Shown in pieces: positions 55,437 through 64,000 of a stretch of 64,000 nucleotides of DNA (position 1 is the stretch's first letter; each line of letters opens with the position of its first letter). The stretch spans positions 1 to 64,000 of the forward strand of contig CAMDQO010000008.1 in the NCBI GenBank assembly GCA_945906105.1. Direction: 5' to 3'. Made by a program: the position numbers and the translations under genes. Under the pieces are notes generated by a model that was not told where the DNA came from, did not search any database, and was given only the letters and a program-made list of their open reading frames with translations. Source of the stretch: Novosphingobium sp. Chol11 (GTDB taxonomy: Bacteria; Pseudomonadota; Alphaproteobacteria; Sphingomonadales; Sphingomonadaceae).

Positions 55437-56123
55437 TTAATCAGCATCCATCGAATAGCCCGCCGCGCGAACGGTGCGGATCAGGCTGGATTTGCTATCG
55501 ATATCGATGACCTGCCGCAGGCGGCGGATGTGTACGTCAACGGTGCGCTCGTCGATCTCGCTGTTCAGGCCCCAAACCGCATCAATTAGTTGCTGGCGTG
55601 AAAAGACTTGCCCCGGACGCTCCATGAAATGACGCAACAGGCGAAATTCGGTGGGGCCGATGTGCAGACTCTCACCCTTGCGACGAACCCGGTGAGCGAC
55701 CGGATCAAGCTCTACCTCGCCGATTTTCAGCACCTCGCCCGTCAGCGCCGGGCGGCTGCGTCGGAGCAGCGCCTCAACGCGGGCCAGCAGTTCTCGCGGT
55801 GAGAAAGGCTTGGTCACATAATCATCGGCACCAGTTTTCAGCCCGCGAATGCGGTCTTCCTCTTCGCCGCGCGCGGTGAGCATGATGATCGGCAGTTTGG
55901 CACTCGCCTTGTCGCGGCGCAGCTGACGGCAGACTTCGATACCGGGGACATTCTCGATCATCCAGTCAAGGATGACGGCGTCAGGCAAGTTTTCGCGCAC
56001 CATCAGCAAGGCTTCCTCGCCATCACCAGTCGTGCGGACTTCATAGCCTTCGGTTTTGAAGTTCCACTCGAGCAGCTCGCAAAGGGCTAGGTCATCTTCA
56101 ACTATGAGAATCGAGGCTGCCAT
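55437..56123 (-). CDS. phoB: Phosphate response regulator PhoB
   Basis: A 228-residue OmpR/PhoB-type regulator. Receiver domain with D53 (ILDWMIENVPG) as phosphoacceptor and the KPFSPREL end; winged-helix output domain with EVELDPVAHRV and ERTVDVHIRRLRQ. It activates the Pho regulon, including pstS. It is the last gene of the phosphate operon; its start overlaps the phoU stop by a single base. Confidence 0.95.
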   Translation of the reverse strand: MAASILIVEDDLALCELLEWNFKTEGYEVRTTGDGEEALLMVRENLPDAVILDWMIENVPGIEVCRQLRRDKASAKLPIIMLTARGEEEDRIRGLKTGADDYVTKPFSPRELLARVEALLRRSRPALTGEVLKIGEVELDPVAHRVRRKGESLHIGPTEFRLLRHFMERPGQVFSRQQLIDAVWGLNSEIDERTVDVHIRRLRQVIDIDSKSSLIRTVRAAGYSMDAD

Positions 56124-56815
56124 CAGATAGACTCGTCGAAGCTGACGGGCAGTTCCCGATTGGAAACGTAAAGGCCGGTCGCCGCGAAATAGACCATTTC
56201 GGCGACGTTGGTGGCATGATCACCGATGCGTTCGAGGTTGCGGGTGACGAACAGCAGCTGCGCCGCAGAGCTGATCGTTGCTGGGGTTTCGATCATGTGG
56301 GCAACCAGATTACGGAAGATACTGTCGTAGAAATTGTCCAGTTTTTCGTCACGGTGGATGACTTCGATCGCCAGCTCGGCATCGCGCGCACCATAGGCAT
56401 TGAGCACATCGCGAACCATACCCTGCGCAATATCGGCCATGGTCGGGATCAGCGTCAGTGGCTCAAAATTCTTTTGCCGGTCAATCTGCCCGACGCGCTT
56501 GGCGATGTTCTTGGCATAGTCACCGATGCGTTCGATCACCCCGGAAATCTTGAGAGCCGCGATCACATCACGCAGATCGTCAGCCATCGGTGCGCGCAAG
56601 GCGATGATCCGCACTGCCAACCGGTCAACCTCAGCTTCAAGCGCATCAAGCTTGTCATCGGCGGCAACTACCGTCTGCGCCAGCTGATCGTCATGGCGGA
56701 CCAGCGCCTCAATAGCATCGCGGATGGAAACTTCGGCCAAGCCGCCCATCTCGGCGATGAGGCCGCGCAGCTGGCTGATTTCTGTGTCGAAAGCTTTGAC
56801 TGTATGTTCGACCAT
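56123..56815 (-). CDS. phoU: Phosphate transport regulator PhoU
   Basis: A 230-residue helical protein of two PhoU repeats. Each has a metal-binding motif; those visible are RIGDYAKNIAKRV and RIGDHATNVAEMV. It links the Pst transporter to PhoR inhibition. 48 nt upstream of its start lies the end of pstB, a stretch with tandem repeats listed separately. Confidence 0.95.
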   Translation of the reverse strand: MVEHTVKAFDTEISQLRGLIAEMGGLAEVSIRDAIEALVRHDDQLAQTVVAADDKLDALEAEVDRLAVRIIALRAPMADDLRDVIAALKISGVIERIGDYAKNIAKRVGQIDRQKNFEPLTLIPTMADIAQGMVRDVLNAYGARDAELAIEVIHRDEKLDNFYDSIFRNLVAHMIETPATISSAAQLLFVTRNLERIGDHATNVAEMVYFAATGLYVSNRELPVSFDESI

Positions 56816-56824
56816 AGTGGCGTC

Positions 56825-56881
56825 CCTAACCGTAGTATCTGGCCTTAACCTTAGCGACCGGTCTTAACCGTAGCGACCAGT
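56825..56881. repeat. Three tandem imperfect 19-bp repeats at the pstB end
   Basis: Units at 56863-56881, 56844-56862 and 56825-56843 share the CTTAACCGTAGCGACC-like core; the first two differ at only two positions and the third is more diverged. The first unit encodes the last pstB codons (TGRYG and stop). The next two extend into the pstB-phoU gap. Confidence 0.85.
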
Positions 56882-57628
56882 GATATAATCCTTGGTACGC
56901 ACTTCGCGAGGATTGGTGAAAATATCATGGGTGTCCCCATATTCAACCATGGCTCCAAGGTGGAAAAAGGCGGTGCGTTGCGAAACGCGAGCCGCCTGCT
57001 GCATGGAATGGGTGACGATGACAATGGCGTAGCGGCCCTTGAGTTCGTCGATCAGTTCTTCGATGCGCGCCGTGGCAATAGGATCGAGCGCCGAGCAGGG
57101 CTCGTCCATCAGGATCACCTCGGGATTGACGGCGATTGCCCGGGCAATGCACAGGCGCTGCTGCTGACCGCCAGAAAGTGCGGTGCCGGGATCGGCCAGC
57201 CGATCCTTGACCTCATCCCACAGTCCGGCGCGGCGGAGCGACTTTTCGATGATCGCGTCAAGCTCGTCCTTGCTGTCGGACAGACCATGAATGCGCGGGC
57301 CATAGGCGACATTTTCATAGATCGACTTGGGGAAGGGGTTTGGCTTCTGGAACACCATGCCAACGCGGGCGCGCAGTTCCACCACATCCATGCCGCTGGC
57401 ATAGATGTCCCGGCCATCGAGGCAGATTTCACCCTCGACCCGGCAACCGGGGATGGTATCATTCATCCGGTTGAGCGCGCGCAAGAAAGTTGATTTGCCG
57501 CATCCCGATGGGCCGATGAAGGCGGTGACATGCTCGGTCGAAATGTCGATCGAGACCTGGTCGATAGCCTGCTTCGCGCCGTAATAGACGTTCACGTTGT
57601 GGGCGGACATTTTTATCTTGTCTGTCAT
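56864..57628 (-). CDS. pstB: Phosphate ABC transporter ATPase PstB
   Basis: A 254-residue ABC ATPase. Walker [10 protein letters not shown], the Q-loop [12 protein letters not shown], the signature [14 protein letters not shown] and Walker [14 protein letters not shown] are intact, and [17 protein letters not shown] follows. The start ATG 57628 is 4 nt before the pstA stop. It powers PstSCAB-driven phosphate uptake and signals through PhoU. Confidence 0.96.
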   Translation of the reverse strand: MTDKIKMSAHNVNVYYGAKQAIDQVSIDISTEHVTAFIGPSGCGKSTFLRALNRMNDTIPGCRVEGEICLDGRDIYASGMDVVELRARVGMVFQKPNPFPKSIYENVAYGPRIHGLSDSKDELDAIIEKSLRRAGLWDEVKDRLADPGTALSGGQQQRLCIARAIAVNPEVILMDEPCSALDPIATARIEELIDELKGRYAIVIVTHSMQQAARVSQRTAFFHLGAMVEYGDTHDIFTNPREVRTKDYITGRYG

Positions 57629-57632
57629 GAAT

Positions 57633-58517
57633 TTACCAGCGTGTCTCAAACTTGTTGCGCAGGTAGATGGCAATACCGTTCATCACCAGCAGGAAAACCA
57701 GCAGCACGAGGATCGCCGCCGAAGTATTGCGGACAAAGGCCTGATCGATCTGATCCGACCACAGGAAAATCTGCATCGGCAGGACGGTGGCATTATCGGT
57801 GAAACCTTCTGGCGGGGTCGAGCCAAAAGCGCGCATACCGATCATCAGCAACGGCGCAGTCTCGCCCAAGGCACGGGCCATGCCGATGATCGTGCCGGTC
57901 AGTATTCCGGGCAGCGCCAGTGGCAGGACGTGATGGAACACCGCCTGCATCCGGCTGGCCCCTACCGCAAGAGCAGCATCGCGGATCGAAGGCGGAACGG
58001 CCTTGATCGCATTGCGGCCTGAAATGACGATTACCGGCATAGTCATCAGCGCCAGAGTCATGCCGCCCACCAGCGGAGAGGCGCGCGGCAGGCCGCCGAT
58101 CTGGATGAATAGGGCGAGGCCCAGCAGCCCGAAAATGATCGAGGGCACGGCGGCAAGATTGTTGATCGAAACTTCGACCAGTTCAACCCAGCGGTTGCGC
58201 GGTGCGAATTCCTCAAGATAGATCGCAGAACAGACGCCGAGCGGAAATGAGAGTGCCAGGGTGATCGTCAGCGTGAAGATCGATCCCTTTACCGCACCCC
58301 AGACGCCGGCATCGGCTGCATTGGTCGAATCGGACTCAGCCAGAAAGTTCCAGTCGATGCCGCTGATGCCGTTCTTGAGCATGATCACCAGCAGCACCGC
58401 GAGGAACAGCAGCGACAGGGTGACGGCGAAAAAGCCAATCGCCTTGAATCGTGTTTCAGCCGCGTGCCGCTTGGCGATGCGCTGCTTCATCTCGGGATTT
58501 TGCCAGGCGCTATTCAT
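57633..58517 (-). CDS. pstA: Phosphate ABC transporter permease PstA
   Basis: A 294-residue permease with six membrane helices and the cytoplasmic EAA-type loop [23 protein letters not shown]. The N-terminal part (residues 1-25) is hydrophilic before the first helix at about 24-47. ATG 58517 overlaps the pstC stop by 8 nt. Confidence 0.93.
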   Translation of the reverse strand: MNSAWQNPEMKQRIAKRHAAETRFKAIGFFAVTLSLLFLAVLLVIMLKNGISGIDWNFLAESDSTNAADAGVWGAVKGSIFTLTITLALSFPLGVCSAIYLEEFAPRNRWVELVEVSINNLAAVPSIIFGLLGLALFIQIGGLPRASPLVGGMTLALMTMPVIVISGRNAIKAVPPSIRDAALAVGASRMQAVFHHVLPLALPGILTGTIIGMARALGETAPLLMIGMRAFGSTPPEGFTDNATVLPMQIFLWSDQIDQAFVRNTSAAILVLLVFLLVMNGIAIYLRNKFETRW

Positions 58518-59886
58518 AAGCTTCGCGATACTTTTTGACCACGCGCAAGGCGATGATATTGAGCACGAGGGTGACCATGAACAGCACCAGCCCCAGCGCG
58601 AAGGCTGACAGGGTCTTGGGGCTGTCAAATTCCTGATCGCCGGTCAGCAGCTGGACGATCTGATAGGTCACTGTCGTCATGGACTCGAACGGGTTGGCTG
58701 AAAGCTTGGCGGCAGCGCCAGCCGCCATGACGACGATCATCGTCTCGCCAATCGCGCGGCTGATCGCCAGCATGATCCCGGCGACAATACCGGGCAGTGC
58801 GGCGGGGAGCAGCACCCGCTTGATCGTTTCAGACTTGGTCGCGCCCATCGCCAGCGAGCCATCACGCATGGCTTGCGGTACGGCGGCCAGAGCATCATCC
58901 GACATCGACGAGACGAAGGGGATGATCATCACCCCCATCACCAGACCTGCTGCCAGCGCAGATTCGGTTGAGGCATTTTCGATGCCGATGGCGGAGGCGA
59001 AATCGCGCACATTGGGTGCGACGGTCAAGGCAGCGAAATAGCCATAGACCACGGTGGGAATGCCCGCGAGCACCTCCAATATCGGCTTGAACCAGCGGCG
59101 AACCCCAGGGCTGGCATATTGCGTCAGGAAAATCGCGCTCATCAGTCCGAGCGGGATAGCCACCACCATGGCAATGATCGCACCGATATAGATCGTGCCC
59201 CAGAACAGCGGCACCGCGCCAAAATCATGGGCGATTTCGGCATCACTGCCGCCCTGTGACGGAGCCCAGTGCAATCCAGTGAGGAATGAGAAGGGGGAGA
59301 CATGGTTGAAAAACAGGGCCGCCTCATAGAGCAGTGAGGCGATGATGCCCGCTGTGGTCAGGACGGCGACAAGCGAGGCCAGCAGCAAAGCCGCCATTGT
59401 CGCAGTTTCCACGCGCGTTCGTGCGGGGAAGGAGGCCTTGATCCTGGTATAGCCATAACCGCCGCCCGCCAGCGCGGCGAGTGCCACTACCAAAGCGCCG
59501 AGCAAGCCATAGCGCGTTTGCGCCGATTTATACGGCGCGGCCAATTCGCTCGCCAGCGGGTTGAACACGGCGGCGGTGGGATCAGATACCAGAGTTTTCG
59601 CTTCTGCCAGAACCGCGTCACGTTCAATATCGAGCGCGGGAAGTTTGGCTGCCACTGGATCAGCCAGCACCGCCGAATGGACCAGTCCAGGCGATATTCC
59701 GCCCCAAGCCGCCCAGGCGAGCAGCGCCGGGCCGAGGATCCATAGTGCCAGGTGCATGCCGTGATAGGCCGGCACCGCGCGCAACGATCCGCGTCCGGTA
59801 TAAAGCAACCGGGCCCTGGCGCGACCGGCAAACCAGCCGGCCAGGCCAAGGCCCAGGATCAACAAAAGGACAAATTGGGCAATCAT
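58510..59886 (-). CDS. pstC: Phosphate ABC transporter permease PstC
   Basis: A 458-residue permease, longer than the ~320 of E. coli by an N-terminal extension with two membrane helices and a 70-residue periplasmic stretch. The core has six helices with the loop LAMGATKSETIKRVLLPAALPG. The long form is common in alphaproteobacteria. It follows pstS by 19 nt. Confidence 0.93.
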   Translation of the reverse strand: MIAQFVLLLILGLGLAGWFAGRARARLLYTGRGSLRAVPAYHGMHLALWILGPALLAWAAWGGISPGLVHSAVLADPVAAKLPALDIERDAVLAEAKTLVSDPTAAVFNPLASELAAPYKSAQTRYGLLGALVVALAALAGGGYGYTRIKASFPARTRVETATMAALLLASLVAVLTTAGIIASLLYEAALFFNHVSPFSFLTGLHWAPSQGGSDAEIAHDFGAVPLFWGTIYIGAIIAMVVAIPLGLMSAIFLTQYASPGVRRWFKPILEVLAGIPTVVYGYFAALTVAPNVRDFASAIGIENASTESALAAGLVMGVMIIPFVSSMSDDALAAVPQAMRDGSLAMGATKSETIKRVLLPAALPGIVAGIMLAISRAIGETMIVVMAAGAAAKLSANPFESMTTVTYQIVQLLTGDQEFDSPKTLSAFALGLVLFMVTLVLNIIALRVVKKYREAYE

Positions 59887-59905
59887 GTGATTTTTTGAAT
59901 TGCTC

Positions 59906-60946
59906 TTATTTCAGCTGCGCGGGATCGAGCAGCGTCATCTTTGTCGCAATATCGGCGCTCTTGGCGCGCACATCTTCAGGAGCGATCACCATGCCCTTGG
60001 TTTTGAGATAGCCCTCGGGACCCCAAGCCTTTGCCCACTCGGCAACATATTCCTTCAGCCCCTTGATGACATTGAGGTGCGCCGATTTGACATAGATATA
60101 AAGCGGGCGCGCGCCGGGGTATGAAAAGTCAGAGATCGACGCATAAGTCGGCATCACACCGTTCATGGTCACGCCCTTCAGCTTGTCGCCATTCTCCTCA
60201 AGGAAGGAAAAGCCGAAGATGCCGATTGCCTTGGGGTTTTCTGAAATCTTCTGGACGATCAGATTGTCGTTCTCACCCGAATCAACATAGGCGCCATCTT
60301 CGCGAACACCGGTGCAGATCTTCTTGTGCGCATCCTTGTCCTTCTCCTTCAGTTCCTTCATCGCCGGATCGCTCTCGCAACCCTTGGTGAGGATCAGTTC
60401 GGCCAAGGCATCGCGCGTGCCTGAAGTCGATGGCGGGCCATAGACGAGGATGGGAATGGCCGGGAGCGAGGAGTTCACGTCGCTCCAGTTCTTGGCCGTA
60501 TTGGCCTTGCCGAACGGATTGGCGGCAAGCGCCTTGTAAACGTCGGTCGGCGACAGTGCCATGCCGGGGCCACCGCTGGCTTCAGCAAAGGCGATGCCAT
60601 CGAGGCCGACCTGAATTTCAACGATGTCCTTGACGCCATTCTTGGCGCAATCGGCATATTCGGAAGCTTTCATGCGGCGCGAGGCGTTTTCGATATCGGG
60701 GTGCTTCGGACCGGTGCCTGCGCAAAACAGCTTCATGCCCGCGCCAGTTCCGGTCGATTCGATATGGGGTGACTTGATGCCAGAGTTCTTGGCAGTCTGT
60801 TCAGCAACCGCTGCGCTGAAAGGATAGACAGTCGACGAGCCGACTACCTGCACGTAATCGCGCGAGGCAGAGCCGCCCCCGCCGCCACAAGCGGAGAGGG
60901 CGAGGGTGGAAATCACAGTGAAAGCAGCAGTCCCGAGCTTAGTCAT
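59906..60946 (-). CDS. pstS: Phosphate-binding lipoprotein PstS
   Basis: 346 residues. The signal peptide ends in lipobox LSAC (Cys20), followed by a Gly5 stretch. The phosphate-binding protein has VQVVGSSTVYPFSAAVAEQ near the start, ESTGTGAGM and GPPSTSGTRDALAEL. The start is ATG 60946 with AGAGG upstream. Its promoter region carries a Pho box, so it is PhoB-controlled. Confidence 0.95.
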   Translation of the reverse strand: MTKLGTAAFTVISTLALSACGGGGGSASRDYVQVVGSSTVYPFSAAVAEQTAKNSGIKSPHIESTGTGAGMKLFCAGTGPKHPDIENASRRMKASEYADCAKNGVKDIVEIQVGLDGIAFAEASGGPGMALSPTDVYKALAANPFGKANTAKNWSDVNSSLPAIPILVYGPPSTSGTRDALAELILTKGCESDPAMKELKEKDKDAHKKICTGVREDGAYVDSGENDNLIVQKISENPKAIGIFGFSFLEENGDKLKGVTMNGVMPTYASISDFSYPGARPLYIYVKSAHLNVIKGLKEYVAEWAKAWGPEGYLKTKGMVIAPEDVRAKSADIATKMTLLDPAQLK

Positions 60947-60993
60947 ATCAACCTCTTGTCTTGGAGTTTCTGCAGGCCGGATATTGCGATTAT

Positions 60994-61011
60994 GTGACGC
61001 TATCATGACAA
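60994..61011 (-). promoter_or_regulatory. Pho box before pstS
   Basis: On the minus strand TTGTCAT (61011-61005), then 4 bp, then GCGTCAC (61000-60994). Two 7-bp half-sites with an 11-bp period fit the PhoB consensus C/TTGTCAT-N4-CTGTCAC closely. Placed 48 nt before the pstS start. Confidence 0.7.
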
Positions 61012-61036
61012 AGCGTTGTAACAATCAGACTCTCGA

Positions 61037-62038
61037 TCAACTTGAAAAGCTAGTCTGCCTCAGCAGCGGTAGAATGAATGAAGCGGTGGTTCCTTCGCCG
61101 GACCGGCTGGCAATGTCAAAGCGCCCGCGATGACGTTCCACAATATGTTTGACGATAGCCAGACCAAGCCCGGTTCCACCGGCTGCGCGGCTGCGGCTGG
61201 TATCGGCACGGTAGAAGCGTTCGGTGAGCCGGGGCAGGTGCTCCGGGGCGATTCCGTCGCCTTCATCATGAATGGCAAGCGCCATGCGGCCCGAATCGGT
61301 GGTCTCGATAGTGAGTGAAATCGTGCCCTCCGGTTTGCCGTATTTCACTGCATTGTCGATGAGATTGCGCAGTACCTGGGCCAGCTGTGATCTGTCTCCG
61401 GCCACAATCGCCGATTCGCAATTGGCAGTGATGCCAAGTTGCGCGCGACCGCGCACTTCGCCGGCACATTCATGAGCCAGCTCGATCATGTCGATCGGTT
61501 CTGTCGGGGCATCGTGCTTTATGGCCTCGATTCGCGACAGCGACATCAGGTCAGAGACCAGCGATTGCATGCGTTTTGCCTCATGCGCGATGATCCCCAG
61601 GAAGCGATTACGTATCTCGGGATCGTCTCCGGCCTTGGGATCTTCAAGTGTTTCAACATAGCCGAGAATCGCGGCAAGCGGCGTGCGCAATTCGTGGCTG
61701 GCATTGGCGACGAAATCGGCGTGAGCGCGCGCCACGCTGACCCGCACTGACAGATCTTCCAGCACAACCAGCCGGGCACCGCCATCAAGGACATGGCACG
61801 TGATCTGCCAGCGACTGCTGCGTACTGATAATCCATCCACGATGGCTGTGCCGCCGCTTTGCGTGGCAACCAGGGCCAGAGCCTTGGGGTTGCGGATTGC
61901 GATGCGGATATCCTCGCCGATGATATGTGCGCCGAGAAGCTCGCGCGCTGCGGCATTGGCGAAGCTCACTTGGCCTTGCTCGATAAGCAGAGCGGCGCTG
62001 GCAACGTGTTCGAGCAATTGCAGGTCATGACTGGGCAT
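61037..62038 (-). CDS. phoR: Phosphate sensor histidine kinase PhoR, apparently without membrane segments
   Basis: 333 residues. PAS-like N-terminal domain (about 8-100), the HisKA domain with H115 in [12 protein letters not shown], and the ATPase domain with N-box [13 protein letters not shown]1 DEGDGIAP and G2 [11 protein letters not shown]. coli PhoR has N-terminal transmembrane helices; here the first 110 residues show none, so it may be soluble or held at the membrane by PhoU/Pst. The start at 62038 has AGAGGAG 5 nt upstream; a GTG at 62044 is in frame but less likely. It precedes pstS by 90 nt. Confidence 0.9.
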   Translation of the reverse strand: MPSHDLQLLEHVASAALLIEQGQVSFANAAARELLGAHIIGEDIRIAIRNPKALALVATQSGGTAIVDGLSVRSSRWQITCHVLDGGARLVVLEDLSVRVSVARAHADFVANASHELRTPLAAILGYVETLEDPKAGDDPEIRNRFLGIIAHEAKRMQSLVSDLMSLSRIEAIKHDAPTEPIDMIELAHECAGEVRGRAQLGITANCESAIVAGDRSQLAQVLRNLIDNAVKYGKPEGTISLTIETTDSGRMALAIHDEGDGIAPEHLPRLTERFYRADTSRSRAAGGTGLGLAIVKHIVERHRGRFDIASRSGEGTTASFILPLLRQTSFSS

Positions 62039-62162
62039 AGCCACTCCTCTAGCGGAGCGCGCTGTCGCTGTCAGCAGGGGCGTGGGTCAGCAGGGGCGTG
62101 GAATATGTGCTTTTTGGCAGAACAGCTTGTTACCAACCCCTCCAGCGCCTAGATGCACGCCC

Positions 62163-62912
62163 ATGTCCGGAGAAATAACTGACAACCGCGGTCGCGGTGA
62201 AGCTTCTTGGCACTGGCCAAGTATCCATCCCGAAGGTCGCAAGTTTGCCTTGATAGCAGCGGCGGCATCGCTTGGTGCTGCTCTGCTCGCCTTGGAAACC
62301 ATCGCCTGGCCGCTGGCCGTGCTGGTGCTGTGCATTCTGGCGTTTTTTCGCGATCCGCAGCGGATAACACCGCAGGATGACAAATGCATTGTTGCGCCGG
62401 CCGATGGCTTGATCTGCCTGATTCAGCGGGTGCCACCACCGCGCGAACTGGTGATTGATGATGGACGCGGCACTGCGCATCTGGGCGAAGCGCCGGTCAC
62501 GCGCATCTCGATTTTCATGAGTGTGTTCGATGTCCACATCAACCGTGCGCCAGTGGGGGGCACGGTGCGGCGTCTGGTCTATATTCCGGGGCGCTTCCTC
62601 AATGCCGATCTCGACAAGGCGAGCGAAGAGAATGAGCGGCAGCATATTTTGATCGAACGTGCAGATGGCGTGAAAATCGGCTTTACCCAGATCGCTGGCC
62701 TGGTGGCGCGGCGCATCGTGCCTTTCGTCAAACCGGGCGATATGCTTGCTGTCGGCCAGCGCGTTGGCCTGATCCGCTTTGGCAGCCGGGTTGATGTCTA
62801 TCTGCCCGAAGGCACCGAGCCGCGCGTGCTTCTGGGGCAAAAGGTGATCGCTGGCGAAACCGTGCTGGCACAGCTTGGCGAACAATTGCTGATCGAGGGA
62901 GTCAGTCAGTGA
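62163..62912 (+). CDS. psd: Phosphatidylserine decarboxylase, short type
   Basis: A 249-residue membrane-associated pyruvoyl enzyme turning phosphatidylserine into phosphatidylethanolamine. The autocleavage site is G207-S208 in RFGSRVDV; the serine becomes the pyruvoyl group. Short type (proenzyme) with two helices near 30-60. The ATG at 62163 is preferred over the longer frame from 62082. It overlaps pssA by 4 nt. Confidence 0.94.
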   Translation: MSGEITDNRGRGEASWHWPSIHPEGRKFALIAAAASLGAALLALETIAWPLAVLVLCILAFFRDPQRITPQDDKCIVAPADGLICLIQRVPPPRELVIDDGRGTAHLGEAPVTRISIFMSVFDVHINRAPVGGTVRRLVYIPGRFLNADLDKASEENERQHILIERADGVKIGFTQIAGLVARRIVPFVKPGDMLAVGQRVGLIRFGSRVDVYLPEGTEPRVLLGQKVIAGETVLAQLGEQLLIEGVSQ

Positions 62913-63718
62913 GCGAAGCGCGCGAGACCGGTATGCGGTTGCCTGGCGGCCTGCCGATTCGCGCACTGATTCCCAATGCCATAACCGCCGCAGCACTTGG
63001 CTTCGGGCTGACCGGCATCCGCTTTGCCATTACCGGAGATTGGGAAAAAGCCGTGTTGGCAGTGATGCTGGCAGGGATTCTTGACGGACTGGATGGCCGT
63101 GTTGCCCGCGCGCTGAAGGCGCAATCACGCTTTGGTGCCGAGCTTGACAGTCTGGCGGACAACGTCTCCTTTGGCGTCGCTCCTGCCTTGATCCTGTTTC
63201 TGTGGTCGCTGCAGGAATTGCCGCGTGTCGGCTGGTATGCCAGTCTGGCCTTCGCCATCTGCTGTGCTCTGAGGCTTGCCCGCTTCAATGCGCAGATTGA
63301 TACGGTGGAACAGCCGCACAAGTCTGCCGGGTTCCTGACCGGGGTTCCCGCGCCAATGGGGGCCGGCCTTGCCTTTCTGCCATTCTATCTGTGGCTGGCG
63401 ACGGGGCTGCCGGAATTTCGTGAGCCACTGGTCGTTGGTGGCTGGCTCATGCTGATGGCCTTCCTGCTGATCTCCAGCGTGGCGACCTTGAGCTGGACTT
63501 CGCTGCGCCCGCGCCGAAGCATCAGGCTTGAGTTGCTAGCTCTGCTCGGAATTGTTGGCGCGGCCTTGTTGAACGAACCGTGGTGGACGCTGGCCGGGAT
63601 CTGCGTCGTCTATCTGCTGACACTGCCTTATGCGATGTGGTCATATGCCCGCGTCAAGCGGCAGCGCGCAGCGCGTCCCGGCATGGCGACTGTAGCGAGC
63701 GCGCCGGTCGATAGCTGA
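62909..63718 (+). CDS. pssA: CDP-diacylglycerol--serine O-phosphatidyltransferase
   Basis: A 269-residue membrane enzyme making phosphatidylserine. The CDP-alcohol signature D59-G60-x-D62-G63-x2-A66-R67-x8-G76-x3-D80-x3-D84 is complete. About eight membrane helices. Together with the overlapping psd it makes phosphatidylethanolamine. The start is GTG (62909) overlapping the psd stop. Confidence 0.94.
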   Translation: MSEARETGMRLPGGLPIRALIPNAITAAALGFGLTGIRFAITGDWEKAVLAVMLAGILDGLDGRVARALKAQSRFGAELDSLADNVSFGVAPALILFLWSLQELPRVGWYASLAFAICCALRLARFNAQIDTVEQPHKSAGFLTGVPAPMGAGLAFLPFYLWLATGLPEFREPLVVGGWLMLMAFLLISSVATLSWTSLRPRRSIRLELLALLGIVGAALLNEPWWTLAGICVVYLLTLPYAMWSYARVKRQRAARPGMATVASAPVDS

Positions 63719-63929
63719 CCATTGCTGCCCTTGGGGCAGGACGAACGACTGTTGAAATCACCGCAGCGCGGAAGTCGCGCATCTCGTTCAGTGAGGCGAG
63801 CTCTCCGCGCAATTGCATCACACGTGGGGCGACCGAGCGCCAGGTGACGATCATCGATCCGATGGCGAGCAAGCCCGCGGCGATGAACAGCATATCGAGT
63901 GCGATCTGTAGCCCCTGCGAAACCATCAT
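63654..63929 (-). CDS. Small hypothetical membrane protein
   Basis: A 91-residue protein with a membrane helix at about 9-30 (IALDMLFIAAGLLAIGSMIV) and a basic C-terminal half. The ATG at 63929 has an AAGGAT upstream. It overlaps the 3' end of pssA by 65 nt on the opposite strand, which lowers confidence. No family recognised. Confidence 0.5.
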   Translation of the reverse strand: MMVSQGLQIALDMLFIAAGLLAIGSMIVTWRSVAPRVMQLRGELASLNEMRDFRAAVISTVVRPAPRAAMVSYRPARSLQSPCRDALRAAA

Positions 63930-63979
63930 CGAACATCCTTTTGCCTGTTCACCAAACTGTGGTGAAGCTGTTGACTGCC

Positions 63980-63988
63980 TGTGGATAA
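63980..63988. promoter_or_regulatory. Perfect DnaA-box nonamer at the right edge
   Basis: TGTGGATAA is the exact complement of the DnaA box TTATCCACA. It is single and lies next to the window end with no visible cluster. By chance one such 9-mer is expected about every 131 kb on each strand. Confidence 0.3.
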
Positions 63989-64000
63989 GGCATCTTGTAC

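Noticed and set aside
63628..63936. Alternative minus-strand frame at the right edge
   Set aside because: The frame of the protein at 63654-63929 has a better ribosome site and a membrane helix; this one is its shadow.

Overview
The window looks like the chromosome of an alphaproteobacterium of the order Sphingomonadales (Novosphingobium, Blastomonas or Sphingobium-like). Evidence is the moderately high GC, CpdR, SapC, a sphingomonad-style cysteine operon with DUF2849 and DUF934, a coniferyl-aldehyde-dehydrogenase-like gene, and short palindromic repeats typical of that order. Species cannot be named from the sequence alone.

Layout. 1-1870 is the end of a small integrated element: a DEDDh exonuclease fragment cut by the window edge, a small basic protein and a tyrosine integrase abutting the 3' end of tRNA-Val(GAC). 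2034-10866 is ordinary core: cpdR, an N-formylglutamate amidohydrolase, a probable structured sRNA carrying an anti-Shine-Dalgarno CCUCCUCCC motif, sapC, a GlcD-type FAD oxidase, a secreted unknown, a 31-bp perfect inverted repeat, a DEAD-box helicase, an AlkA-like glycosylase, a ferredoxin and a cysteine-synthase homologue.

10941-33327 holds the division and cell wall (dcw) cluster: two exported or membrane unknowns, then mraZ-rsmH-ftsL-ftsI-murE-murF-mraY-murD-ftsW-murG-murC-murB-ddl-ftsQ-ftsA-ftsZ, followed by a TPR/SPOR protein. Most junctions overlap by 1-4 nt. Exceptions include a 17-bp tandem duplication between ftsW and murG and two copies of a palindromic element, one inside the murB reading frame and one between murB and ddl. 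These genes together build lipid II, add D-Ala-D-Ala and run septal peptidoglycan synthesis.

33470-39888 carries ybjN, proC, a BI-1 family membrane protein, a lipoprotein, obgE, proB and an atypical SDR. 39885-48545 (minus strand) carries assimilatory sulfate reduction with siroheme synthesis (cobA-DUF2849-cysI-DUF934-cysH) and a sulfur operon (sseA, a metC-like gene, mscS). 48641-55407 is mixed: queF, DUF885 lipoprotein, FAH hydrolase, aldehyde dehydrogenase, and the divergent lrp/ald pair.

55437-62038 (minus strand) is a complete phosphate regulon, phoR-pstS-pstC-pstA-pstB-phoU-phoB, with a recognisable Pho box before pstS and a PhoR without an evident membrane segment. 62163-63718 is psd-pssA (phosphatidylethanolamine synthesis). 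No new defence or mobile system is evident. The best candidates for novelty are the sRNA near 3.6 kb and the in-frame palindromic insertion in murB.
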